A DNA stretch of 6,051 bases from Spirochaetia bacterium (GCA_029880625.1 JAOUOA010000199.1:1-6051); one strand, 5' to 3'; counted from the stretch's first letter, positions 1 through 6,051 are shown. A program made the numbers and translations. Notes: generated from the sequence alone by a model not told the origin.

Positions 1-879
1 CGCTTCATGCGGATGATCTGCCCGATCTGTTTTCCATTTTACATCAGGAAATGATTTTTTAATTTCTTCGAGAAGCTCCTTTACCGTTCTGTTGCCTTCG
101 TGAGTGGGACCGAAATTCCAGGCTTCTGCAAATTCGCCTCCTCCTTCCAGAAGTTTCTGACCTAAAAGGAGGTATCCGGCAAGAGGATCAAGAACATGCT
201 GCCAGGGACGCGTGGCGCCGGGGCTTCGTATTTCAAGAATCTTTTTTTCACTGATGGCTCTTACCAGATCGGGCAGGAGCCTGTCTTCAGACCAGTCTCC
301 ACCGCCGATAACATTTCCCGCTCGTGCAGATGCAATTAAAACCCCTTTTTCATTAAAAAATGATTTCCTGTAACTGTCGACAACAAGTTCGCATGCAGCT
401 TTCGAAGCGCTGTAAGGATCATGACCTCCCAGACGATCGTTTTCTCTGTAGCCCCATTCCCATTCTTTATTTTCGTAGCATTTATCGGTTGTAATTACGA
501 CGACAGCTTTAACGCTTTTCACAGACCGGCATGCTTCAAGAAGGTTGGCTGTTCCTGCAACATTGGTCTGCCAGGTATTCAGCGGTTCGCGGTAGGATCT
601 TCGAACCAGAGGCTGCGCTGCCAGATGAAATACAATTTCAGGTTTCGCTTCAGTAATAGCAGCCTTTAGATTTTCAAAATGATTTATATCGCCCCGAACA
701 TCAACGGCCCTGGATGAAATTAAATTCCAGTGATTTGGATCAGCCTCAGGATCCAGAGAAAACCCTGATACTTTTGCAGAAAGATTTTCCAGCCATAACG
801 TCAGCCAGCTTCCCTTGAATCCTGTATGGCCTGTTACAAAAACGCTTTTATTTTTATAAATATTGGCAAACAATTTCAT
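1..879 (-). CDS. rfbG: CDP-glucose 4,6-dehydratase, C-terminus cut by window edge
   Basis: The enzyme converts CDP-D-glucose to CDP-4-keto-6-deoxy-D-glucose using bound NAD, the second step towards CDP-linked 3,6-dideoxyhexoses in the cytoplasm. Reading from the ATG at 879-877 gives 293 residues with no stop before the edge. The family is usually about 355-360 residues, so some 65 C-terminal residues are missing. It is an extended short-chain dehydrogenase: the Rossmann glycine motif TGHTGFKG is at residues 16-23, the TTDK motif at 130-133, and the YxxxK pair is Y156/K160 (DPYSASK). Other family blocks visible are HLAAQPLVRRSY (about 88-96), GNVIGGGDW (about 188-196) and RPWQHVLDPL (about 224-233). 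The start ATG overlaps the rfbF stop by one base (TAATG) and has no clear Shine-Dalgarno, which suggests translational coupling. Identification rests on these motifs and on the rfbF neighbour. Confidence in the family is high. Confidence 0.95.
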   Translation of the reverse strand, partial: MKLFANIYKNKSVFVTGHTGFKGSWLTLWLENLSAKVSGFSLDPEADPNHWNLISSRAVDVRGDINHFENLKAAITEAKPEIVFHLAAQPLVRRSYREPLNTWQTNVAGTANLLEACRSVKSVKAVVVITTDKCYENKEWEWGYRENDRLGGHDPYSASKAACELVVDSYRKSFFNEKGVLIASARAGNVIGGGDWSEDRLLPDLVRAISEKKILEIRSPGATRPWQHVLDPLAGYLLLGQKLLEGGGEFAEAWNFGPTHEGNRTVKELLEEIKKSFPDVKWKTDRADHPHEA

Positions 880-1646
880 TACCAGAGTTTCCAGGGTGCC
901 CCTTTGACCCAGAGTTCTTCCAGATGATTTTTATCACGAAGTGTATCCATTGCCTGCCAGAATCCTTGGTGTTGGTATCCCACAAGCTGTCCCTGTGCAG
1001 CAAGATTTTCGAGAGGACCGGATTCCCAGCTTGTAGAATCTCCTTCGATTAAGTCGATTACTGACGGTTTCAACACAAAAAAACCTCCATTAATCCATCC
1101 GCCTTCTCCTTTCGGCTTTTCAATAAACCCTTTTATGCTTTCGCCTTCAAAATCAAGAGCACCGTAGCGGCCGGGAGGCTGGACGGAAGTTACAGTGGCA
1201 AGTTTGCCATTGTTTCTGTGAAATTGAATTAAATCTGCTATATTAATATCCGCAACACCATCGCCGTAGGTAAAACAGAAATCCTCTTCATTCTGGACAT
1301 ATTCTTTCACACGTTTGAGCCGTCCCCCGGTTAACGTATCTTCACCCGTGTCCACAAGTGTTACACGCCAGGGTTCTGCTTTTTTATGATGAACCTCCAT
1401 GGTATTATGTTCCATATCAAATGTAACATCTGACATGTGAAGAAAATAATTTGCGAAATATTCTTTAATAATATAACCACGATACCCCAGACAGATCACA
1501 AAATCATGAATTCCGAAATGGGAATAGAGCTTCATGATATGCCATAATATAGGCTTACCGCCGATTTCAATCATCGGTTTTGGTTTTAAATGGGTCTCTT
1601 CTGAAATTCTTGTTCCAAGACCGCCTGCTAAAATTACTGCTTTCAT
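879..1646 (-). CDS. rfbF: Glucose-1-phosphate cytidylyltransferase
   Basis: It makes CDP-D-glucose from CTP and alpha-D-glucose-1-phosphate and so feeds RfbG directly. From the ATG at 1646-1644 the protein is 255 residues, against 257 for the Salmonella enzyme as I recall it. Nucleotidyltransferase signatures are plain: LAGGLGTR at residues 6-13 with KPKPM at 21-25 (nucleotide binding), YGDGVAD at 127-133 (metal-binding Asp), EKPKG at 176-180 followed by NGGFFVL, and FWQAMDTLRDK near 229-239. The frame is also open three codons further, to a TTG at 1655-1653 that overlaps the wzt stop as TTGA. I prefer the ATG because family members begin MKAVILAGG and the TTG would add only three residues. 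With the ATG the gap after wzt is 5 nt. No good Shine-Dalgarno precedes either start, so translation probably depends on coupling to wzt. The stop TAA shares a base with the rfbG start. Confidence 0.96.
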   Translation of the reverse strand: MKAVILAGGLGTRISEETHLKPKPMIEIGGKPILWHIMKLYSHFGIHDFVICLGYRGYIIKEYFANYFLHMSDVTFDMEHNTMEVHHKKAEPWRVTLVDTGEDTLTGGRLKRVKEYVQNEEDFCFTYGDGVADINIADLIQFHRNNGKLATVTSVQPPGRYGALDFEGESIKGFIEKPKGEGGWINGGFFVLKPSVIDLIEGDSTSWESGPLENLAAQGQLVGYQHQGFWQAMDTLRDKNHLEELWVKGAPWKLW

Positions 1647-1651
1647 ATATT

Positions 1652-2923
1652 TCAATTAACTTTTGATATTTCCCAGTTTAACTCAGGGCGAAGAACGCCG
1701 GGAATCGGGCCCCCATAGCCGTAACGCTTTGGATTGTTGAAAATGTCGTCGGTAACAGTTAAATTCAAATAATTCTCTTGATAAAAATGTATATGCAGGG
1801 ATGCTTTACTGTACTCTGTAAGAGCAAGTCCGATCGTATATGATGAATCGTTCATTAAATGTGCCGGGACATTACAGACGGCCCTGTATTGTCCCGGTGC
1901 ATTTTCTGTAACACGATCTGCATTATCAACAAAGACATAAACACCCTCAGCGGTTTTAAAATGAAAATTCGGCACGGGAATACCTGAAATTTTATTTTTA
2001 ATTTCGTAGATCATTTCAATAGAAAATGATTCTTTTAACGACACACTGTTCACCGAATTGCCGCTGAAATCAAAAATTCTCCCGGATATAAATACAATAT
2101 CTCCATCATCGCCTTTAAGCTGCAAATCAGATGATTTTTTCTGCACATTCTCAACATAGTGATTCACTGCATTGACGGCAGATCCATTATAAACCATATT
2201 TCCATTGTCCAGGACGACACCATGCGTACACAATCCGCTAACCGCCGCCAGGTTATGACTGACAAAAATAACTGTTCGACCTTCAGATTCGCTTACATCT
2301 TTCATTTTACCAAGGCATTTTTTTTGAAAAGCAATGTCACCGACGGCAAGCACTTCATCCACGATAAGAATTTCCGGATCCAGATGGGCGGCTACGGCAA
2401 AAGCAAGCCTTACATACATGCCGGACGAATAACGTTTTACCGGAGTATCAATATGAGCGCCCACCTCTGCAAAATCAATAATTTCATCCAGTTTTGACTG
2501 GATCTCCTTTTTTGTCATTCCAAGGATAGCGCCATTCAAAAAGATATTTTCCCTGCCTGTAAGTTCCGGATGAAAACCGGTTCCCACCTCAAGAAGGCTT
2601 GCCACTCTGCCTTTGATTTTAATATTCCCCTTTGAGGGGGCTGTGACACGGGAAAGTATTTTTAACAATGTAGATTTCCCTGCACCGTTTCTACCAATAA
2701 GACCGAAAATTTCCCCTTCGCCAACTTCAAAAGAAACATCATTCAGAGCCAGAAAATTTTCTTTATCAACTCTTGTTTTAAAATCTATCCTGGCGTTAGG
2801 ATCTTCTTTACCGCGAATTCTCGCCCACCAGGACTGCATATCACGGTAAAGCGTTCCATGGTCAATTTTTCCCAGATGGTACTCTTTTGAAATATTTTCT
2901 ATATGTATAACAGAATTTGACAT
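1652..2923 (-). CDS. wzt: O-antigen ABC exporter ATP-binding subunit with C-terminal glycan-binding-type domain
   Basis: This is the ATPase that drives export of undecaprenyl-linked polysaccharide through Wzm at the inner membrane. The 423 residues split in two. Residues about 1-260 form the ATPase: Walker A GRNGAGKST at 77-85, the family-typical LLEVGTGFHPELTGRENIFLNG stretch from 110 to 131 at the Q-loop position, signature YSSGM at 165-169, Walker B ILIVDE at 185-190, D-loop region AVGD at 193-196, and H-loop histidine H223 (VSHN). Residues about 270-423 are an added beta-rich domain ending in a YGYGGPIPG block at 401-409, which resembles Wzt C-terminal domains. In characterised exporters such as E. 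coli O8/O9a that domain binds the modified chain end and sets substrate specificity. TagH-like ATPases are close relatives of the first half, but the second half and the sugar genes favour Wzt. The gene starts 14 nt after the wzm stop without a clear Shine-Dalgarno. Confidence 0.94.
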   Translation of the reverse strand: MSNSVIHIENISKEYHLGKIDHGTLYRDMQSWWARIRGKEDPNARIDFKTRVDKENFLALNDVSFEVGEGEIFGLIGRNGAGKSTLLKILSRVTAPSKGNIKIKGRVASLLEVGTGFHPELTGRENIFLNGAILGMTKKEIQSKLDEIIDFAEVGAHIDTPVKRYSSGMYVRLAFAVAAHLDPEILIVDEVLAVGDIAFQKKCLGKMKDVSESEGRTVIFVSHNLAAVSGLCTHGVVLDNGNMVYNGSAVNAVNHYVENVQKKSSDLQLKGDDGDIVFISGRIFDFSGNSVNSVSLKESFSIEMIYEIKNKISGIPVPNFHFKTAEGVYVFVDNADRVTENAPGQYRAVCNVPAHLMNDSSYTIGLALTEYSKASLHIHFYQENYLNLTVTDDIFNNPKRYGYGGPIPGVLRPELNWEISKVN

Positions 2924-2937
2924 AGGCTAATTAAAAA

Positions 2938-3810
2938 TCACACGGTATCCATAAAACTTTTCTCAATTTTATTAAACATAACAAGTCCGATTGCAAAAAT
3001 CAAAAGGGTAATCATCCAGCTGATGAGTATAAACTCAGGCCGCAAAGAACCAATTCCGAAAACCGCATATTTAAACCACTCCAGAATACTTGCCATTGGA
3101 TTGAACATATACAGAAAAACATACTTTTCAGGTATCATAGAAAGGGGATAAATCACAGGAGTAGCATACATCCATATTTGAACGCCGAAAGCCATAAGTA
3201 GAGTTAAATCTCGATATTTTGTCACAAGAGAAGAAATAAGAATACCGACACCCAAACTCAAAATTCCCATTTGCAGTATAAGAAGCGGAAGCCCGAGCAA
3301 AGCGATTGTAATTTTCAAATCAGAACCATTGAGATAAAAATATAAATAAACTGCTATAAACAATCCCAACTGAACGAAAAACTTTACTACAGTGCCGATG
3401 ACGACAGAAATGGGAACAGTTAAACGGGGAAAGTAAACTTTTCCAAATATGGAAGCATTGCTCACAAACGTATTGGATGTTTCATTAACACAGGTTGCAA
3501 AATAGGCCCACACAACATTTCCTGCAAGATAAAAAAGAAACGGAGGCACACCGTCGGTAGAAATTCTAGCAAAAAGTCCGAAAACCAGCGTAAATATCAA
3601 TGTCATTATCACCGGCTGTACAACAAACCAGATGGGTCCCAGTATGGTCTGTTTGTAGTTAATCGTTAAATCCCTTTTCACAAAAAGCCAGATCAAATCA
3701 CGGTATCTCCATAAATCTCCAAGATGAAGTTCAAAAATATTCGATTTGGGCTTAATCACAAGATCCCATTCTTTAACGGATGCATTTACTGTAAGATTTT
3801 CACTTTTCAT
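2938..3810 (-). CDS. wzm: O-antigen ABC exporter permease subunit
   Basis: The integral membrane partner of Wzt forms the channel for the lipid-linked glycan in the inner membrane. The 290 residues fit the ABC-2 type polysaccharide exporter family (usual length about 255-290). A cytoplasmic N-terminus of about 55 residues contains the conserved WRYRDLIWLFVKRD stretch (34-47) and NYKQTILGPIW (51-61). Hydrophobic segments lie roughly at 60-80, 92-107, 134-160, 168-195, 205-222 and 261-279, giving six likely membrane spans. The family block KYRDLTLLM (198-206), YATPVIYPLSMIPEKY (215-230) and NPM (237-239) is intact. The ATG at 3810-3808 is supported by AGGA (minus strand 3823-3820) nine bases upstream. 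The gap to wzt is 14 nt, as expected for an obligate pair. By eye the coding sequence is more A+T-rich than gmd. It could in principle serve teichoic-acid or capsule export, but the neighbours favour O-antigen. Confidence 0.95.
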   Translation of the reverse strand: MKSENLTVNASVKEWDLVIKPKSNIFELHLGDLWRYRDLIWLFVKRDLTINYKQTILGPIWFVVQPVIMTLIFTLVFGLFARISTDGVPPFLFYLAGNVVWAYFATCVNETSNTFVSNASIFGKVYFPRLTVPISVVIGTVVKFFVQLGLFIAVYLYFYLNGSDLKITIALLGLPLLILQMGILSLGVGILISSLVTKYRDLTLLMAFGVQIWMYATPVIYPLSMIPEKYVFLYMFNPMASILEWFKYAVFGIGSLRPEFILISWMITLLIFAIGLVMFNKIEKSFMDTV

Positions 3811-3890
3811 GAATGATATTCCTGTACAGAACCTTTAATTCGCCTTGTTCCATCTTAAAATCTGATTCTGCATTTCCAAACAGTAAAAAT

Positions 3891-3916
3891 AAAAAAAACA
3901 CTTTCCGCACCGCGGA
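3891..3916 (-). terminator. Weak intrinsic-terminator-like hairpin behind gmd
   Basis: Just after the gmd stop, reading on the minus strand, a 5-bp stem TCCGC/GCGGA closes a 3-base GGT loop (arms 3916-3912 and 3908-3904). A run of eight T residues follows (3898-3891), separated from the stem by five bases. The stem is short and the T-run is offset, so it would be a poor full terminator. It may act as a partial terminator that lowers wzm-rfbG transcription relative to gmd, or do nothing. The rest of the 110-bp gap to wzm shows no further element I can support apart from the wzm ribosome binding site. Confidence 0.3.
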
Positions 3917-3920
3917 TTTT

Positions 3921-4955
3921 TCAAAGAGAAAATCCAGCCTGATTCCTTCTGATGTCTTCTTTTACCATCATGGCGCACATATCTTCCAGGGAAACTTTCG
4001 CTTCCCAGCCGAGATCCTTCTTTGCCTTTTCGGGATTTCCGATCAGCATATCGACCTCTGCCGGTCTGTAAAATTTAGGATTGATTCGGATCAAAGTCTT
4101 TCCGGACTGTTTATCAACTCCGGTTTCATCTTCGCCTTTTCCCTTCCATTCAATCTCCGTATCGATTGCTTTAAAGGCCTGGGTTACAAAATTACGGACA
4201 TTTTCCGTTCTGTTTGTTGCAAGGACGTAAACATCGGGCTGATCGGCCTGAAGCATTCTGTACATTCCATCCACATATTCTTTTGCAAAACCCCAGTCGC
4301 GTTTTGCATCCATATTTCCAAGTTCAAGCACTTCCAGTTTCCCGAGCTTGATTTTTGCGACGGCATCCGTAATTTTTCTGGTTACGAATTCAAGACCGCG
4401 AAGAGGCGATTCATGATTGAATAAAATCCCGCTGGTTCCGAAGATTCCGTACGATTCGCGGTAGTTGATTGTGATCCAGTGGGCGTAAAGTTTTGCAACA
4501 CCGTAAGGGCTTCTGGGATAAAACGGCGTTTGTTCCGTCTGAGGAGTCTCCTGCACCTTTCCGAACATTTCCGATGTGGACGCCTGGTAGTATTTAATTT
4601 TGGGATTTACAATGCGGATGGCTTCAAGAATATGCGTTGCCCCGATTCCGGTAATCATCGCCGTTGAAAGCGGCTGCTCGAAAGAAACCGCCACAAAACT
4701 CTGGGCCGCCAGATTATAAATTTCATCGGGCTGGATCTTTTCCACCATGCGGATAATATTGGACTGATCCGTTAAATCAAATTCAATTAAATGCAGATTG
4801 GGATGATTCTGGATTCCCAGCTCCTCAATCCGCCAGAAAATCACGGATGCGGTTCTTCTGAAAGTCCCGTAAACTTCATATCCTTTTTCCAGAAGAAGTT
4901 CTGCAAGGTAGGCTCCGTCCTGTCCGGTAATCCCTGTAATAATTGCTTTTTTCAT
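3921..4955 (-). CDS. gmd: GDP-mannose 4,6-dehydratase
   Basis: It converts GDP-D-mannose to GDP-4-keto-6-deoxy-D-mannose in the cytoplasm, the branch point to GDP-D-rhamnose, GDP-L-fucose or GDP-perosamine. The 344 residues are within the family range (about 320-375). It is an extended short-chain dehydrogenase with the NAD(P)-binding GITGQDG motif at 8-14. Catalytic residues fall at T127, E129, Y151 and K155, each exactly five positions before the E. coli Gmd residues T132, E134, Y156 and K160. Further family blocks are NLAAQSFV (81-88), HESPLRG (181-187), RDWGFAKEYVDGMY (219-232) and FYRPAEVD (295-302). The ATG at 4955-4953 has a good Shine-Dalgarno, AAGGA (minus strand 4969-4965), with a 9-base spacer. 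It is the first gene of the minus-strand cluster, 110 bp before wzm. Which sugar is finally made cannot be told, because no reductase or aminotransferase for the keto-sugar lies in the window. Confidence 0.97.
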   Translation of the reverse strand: MKKAIITGITGQDGAYLAELLLEKGYEVYGTFRRTASVIFWRIEELGIQNHPNLHLIEFDLTDQSNIIRMVEKIQPDEIYNLAAQSFVAVSFEQPLSTAMITGIGATHILEAIRIVNPKIKYYQASTSEMFGKVQETPQTEQTPFYPRSPYGVAKLYAHWITINYRESYGIFGTSGILFNHESPLRGLEFVTRKITDAVAKIKLGKLEVLELGNMDAKRDWGFAKEYVDGMYRMLQADQPDVYVLATNRTENVRNFVTQAFKAIDTEIEWKGKGEDETGVDKQSGKTLIRINPKFYRPAEVDMLIGNPEKAKKDLGWEAKVSLEDMCAMMVKEDIRRNQAGFSL

Positions 4956-5286
4956 TTTACATTTTCCTTTTATTCTGTGAAGTGTTTTTGTTTTACATCA
5001 GGATTTCATTTCGAGTTATTCTGTTGAAAATATGCTCTGCCTGTGCTGTATTAAAATACCAGAATTCTTTACGGAAGCTTTTCTAGCAATTCGTAATCTC
5101 TCTGTTAAAATCTCTTTTGAAAACCCGGGATAATTATAATAAATCAAAAATGACAAATTTCTGCTGGGTTGGAAATTCTTCAATATTCTTACTGGTTTTC
5201 TGATCCATCACAAGAATCAAAATCCATTCTGCCTGCAACAAGGTTTTGTCTGCATCAACCAACAAAACAAAGAGAAAATTCAGCAT

Positions 5287-5316
5287 ATTTTACAATAAAA
5301 ACATGCAAACAATCAA
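5287..5316 (-). promoter_or_regulatory. Candidate sigma-70-type promoter for the gmd cluster
   Basis: On the minus strand TTGATT (5316-5311) and TAAAAT (5292-5287) are separated by 18 bases, matching the sigma-70 consensus at 4/6 and 5/6 positions. Transcription would start near 5280, leaving a leader of about 325 nt before gmd. In A+T-rich DNA such matches arise easily. If the organism belongs to a lineage with a different primary-sigma consensus, the match means little. Confidence 0.2.
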
Positions 5317-5362
5317 TAGGCATGGCTTCGCCCCGTCAGTCCCATCTAAAAAGGCCAACCCA

Positions 5363-5393
5363 ATTCATGTGTTCATCTGTTGAACACATGAAT
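5363..5393. repeat. Perfect 13-bp inverted repeat with 5-base spacer
   Basis: The arms are ATTCATGTGTTCA (5363-5375) and TGAACACATGAAT (5381-5393), exact reverse complements around TCTGT (5376-5380). It cannot be explained by a coding region. No T-run follows directly on either strand, so it is not a standard intrinsic terminator. On the minus strand a TTGACA lies at 5403-5398, just before the repeat, but there is no convincing -10 hexamer at the proper distance. Possible roles are an operator for a dimeric regulator, an RNA hairpin in the leader of the gmd transcript, or part of a small dispersed repeat. The symmetry is certain; the role is unknown. Confidence 0.85.
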
Positions 5394-5712
5394 CCTCTGT
5401 CAAGAGCAAAAAAGATGTATCCCGTGTAAAATTTCATTCTAATAGAGCAAGTAATCTATCTTCGTTAAAACAAAATTTTATCATAATGACTTAAAATGCT
5501 GAATCAATTATCTAAAAAAATGATAGAGAGGCATCAATATGACATAATTCAGAATTCCAACACAATTATTATCCAATAATTAACAATTTCTTTTCCGGAG
5601 ATCTTTACCTGAATGATGAATCTACACAGATATCCTGGCTTTTAATAATTAAAATTGCTCTGAAATATTCGCCTGAACAAATCTTTTTAACTTCATGAAA
5701 CTGCCGTTTTGG

Positions 5713-5740
5713 TTGACAGAGTGAGGCTGGAAAATAATTC
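5713..5740 (+). promoter_or_regulatory. Possible promoter immediately before arsC
   Basis: A perfect -35-like TTGACA is at 5713-5718. The best-placed -10 candidate, TAATTC at 5735-5740 after a 16-base spacer, is poor. If used, transcription would begin at about the A of the arsC ATG, giving a leaderless message. This would agree with the absence of a well-spaced Shine-Dalgarno (GAGG at 5722-5725 is over 20 bases from the ATG). The evidence is thin. Confidence 0.2.
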
Positions 5741-5746
5741 AAACTC

Positions 5747-6051
5747 ATGAAAATTCTTCATAATCCCCGATGCTCCAAAAGCAGACAGGCATTAACAGCC
5801 CTCCAGGAAAAAGGGGCTGAAATTGAAATCGTTGAATATTTAAAAAATCCGCCTTCTGCTGCGGCCCTGAAAAAAATCCTGAAACTGATGGGCAAAAAAC
5901 CGGAAGAAATCATCCGTAAAAACGAAGCTTTATTTAAAGAAAAATACAAAGGAAAAACCTTCAAAGATGACGAATGGATTAAAATCCTTGCGGAAAATCC
6001 TGTGCTGATTGAACGGCCCATTGTGTATACAGAGAAAAAAGCGGTTCTTGG
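5747..6051 (+). CDS. arsC: ArsC/YfgD-family arsenate reductase-like protein, C-terminus cut by window edge
   Basis: This thioredoxin-fold protein belongs to the glutaredoxin-coupled ArsC family, whose founding member reduces arsenate to arsenite; many chromosomal homologues (YfgD type) have no proven substrate. From the ATG at 5747-5749, 101 residues are readable before the edge. The family usually has about 113-120 residues in the short YfgD-like form, so only a short tail is missing. The active-site block HNPRCSKSR is at residues 5-13, with catalytic Cys9. R57 (in IIRKN) and R90 (in LIERPIV) correspond to Arg60 and Arg94 of plasmid R773 ArsC. The third conserved Arg (near GRPPE) would lie past the edge. 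The HNPRCSKSR form resembles YfgD more than plasmid ArsC. An in-frame TAA at 5735-5737 rules out a longer N-terminus. It is divergent from the polysaccharide genes, with no ars regulator or pump in view, so it is probably an unrelated housekeeping neighbour. Confidence 0.9.
   Translation, partial: MKILHNPRCSKSRQALTALQEKGAEIEIVEYLKNPPSAAALKKILKLMGKKPEEIIRKNEALFKEKYKGKTFKDDEWIKILAENPVLIERPIVYTEKKAVL

Larger units (their letters stand above)
4956..5746. other. Long intergenic region between divergent gmd and arsC
   Basis: About 790 bp separate the two divergent genes, and I find no convincing gene on either strand. Most of it is A+T-rich, particularly 5430-5710. Two stretches stand out: a comparatively G+C-rich block around 5317-5362 and the long inverted repeat at 5363-5393. 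Small A+T-only palindromes occur at 5564-5581 (7-bp arms, 4-base loop) and 5640-5654 (7-bp arms around one base); such structures are expected by chance in this composition. A perfect TATAAT reads on the minus strand at 5138-5133, but the TTGTCA upstream of it is only 12 bases away, too close for a normal sigma-70 promoter. No JUMPstart/ops element of the GGCGGTAG type was seen. The region should contain promoters for both flanking genes. Confidence 0.7.

Noticed and set aside
421..669. Plus-strand open frame opposite rfbG
   Set aside because: Antisense shadow of the conserved rfbG coding sequence; no motif of its own.
2159..2849. Two plus-strand open frames (2159-2497 and 2613-2849) opposite wzt
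   Set aside because: Both are antisense to the Walker A, signature and Walker B coding region of wzt and have no independent support.
3813..4424. Long plus-strand open frame (203 codons) opposite gmd and its downstream gap
   Set aside because: It lies antisense to gmd, whose catalytic motifs are intact, and its translation shows no recognisable domain. It is a shadow of the gmd codons.
4991..5003. 13-base word TTTTACATCAGGA repeated at 37-49
   Set aside because: One exact 13-mer pair in 6 kb is close to chance expectation; one copy is inside rfbG and the flanks do not match.
5133..5156. TATAAT (5138-5133) and TTGTCA (5156-5151) on the minus strand as a promoter for gmd
   Set aside because: The spacer is 12 bases rather than 16-18, so the two hexamers cannot serve as one normal promoter.
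5169..5429. Plus-strand open frame of 86 codons in the intergenic region
   Set aside because: It starts with TTG, has no ribosome binding site I can see, runs through the palindrome, and its translation resembles no family I know. It more likely reflects the non-coding element there.
4956..5746. CRISPR array, tRNA or insertion sequence in the intergenic region
   Set aside because: No regularly spaced direct repeats, no tRNA-like cloverleaf, and no transposase frame or terminal inverted repeats were seen.
5758..6021. Minus-strand open frame opposite arsC
   Set aside because: The plus-strand frame carries the full ArsC active-site pattern, so the minus frame is a shadow.

Overview
The window looks like a piece of a Gram-negative bacterial chromosome carrying one end of an O-antigen (or related surface polysaccharide) cluster. 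Five genes on the minus strand read right to left: gmd, wzm, wzt, rfbF and rfbG. A divergent plus-strand gene at the right edge encodes an ArsC/YfgD-family reductase. The Wzm/Wzt export pair together with nucleotide-sugar genes points to an outer-membrane lipopolysaccharide maker. The phylum cannot be fixed from the sequence. A+T-rich codon use and weak ribosome binding sites on the internal genes would fit Bacteroidota/Balneolota-like lineages, but this is only an impression.

Layout: 1-879 is rfbG (CDP-glucose 4,6-dehydratase), cut by the left edge. 879-1646 is rfbF (glucose-1-phosphate cytidylyltransferase). 1652-2923 is wzt, the exporter ATPase with an extra C-terminal domain. 2938-3810 is wzm, the exporter permease. 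3811-3920 is a short gap with a weak terminator-like hairpin. 3921-4955 is gmd (GDP-mannose 4,6-dehydratase). 4956-5746 is about 790 bp without a supportable gene; it holds a striking 13-bp perfect inverted repeat and weak promoter candidates. 5747 to the right edge is arsC-like, cut by the edge.

How the genes work together: Gmd makes GDP-4-keto-6-deoxymannose, the precursor of GDP-rhamnose, GDP-fucose or GDP-perosamine. RfbF and RfbG turn glucose-1-phosphate into CDP-4-keto-6-deoxyglucose, the precursor of 3,6-dideoxyhexoses and related branched sugars. Wzm/Wzt would export the finished lipid-linked glycan across the inner membrane. The Wzt C-terminal domain suggests the exporter recognises a particular glycan or chain end. 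The later sugar-modifying enzymes and the glycosyltransferases are not in the window and presumably lie beyond the left edge. wzm to rfbG are packed tightly (14-nt gap, 5-nt gap, 1-nt overlap) and are very likely co-transcribed. gmd probably belongs to the same transcript, with a possible partial terminator behind it.

I did not find a clearly new system. The most unexplained piece is the intergenic segment around 5300-5425: a comparatively G+C-rich island in A+T-rich DNA that contains the long palindrome.
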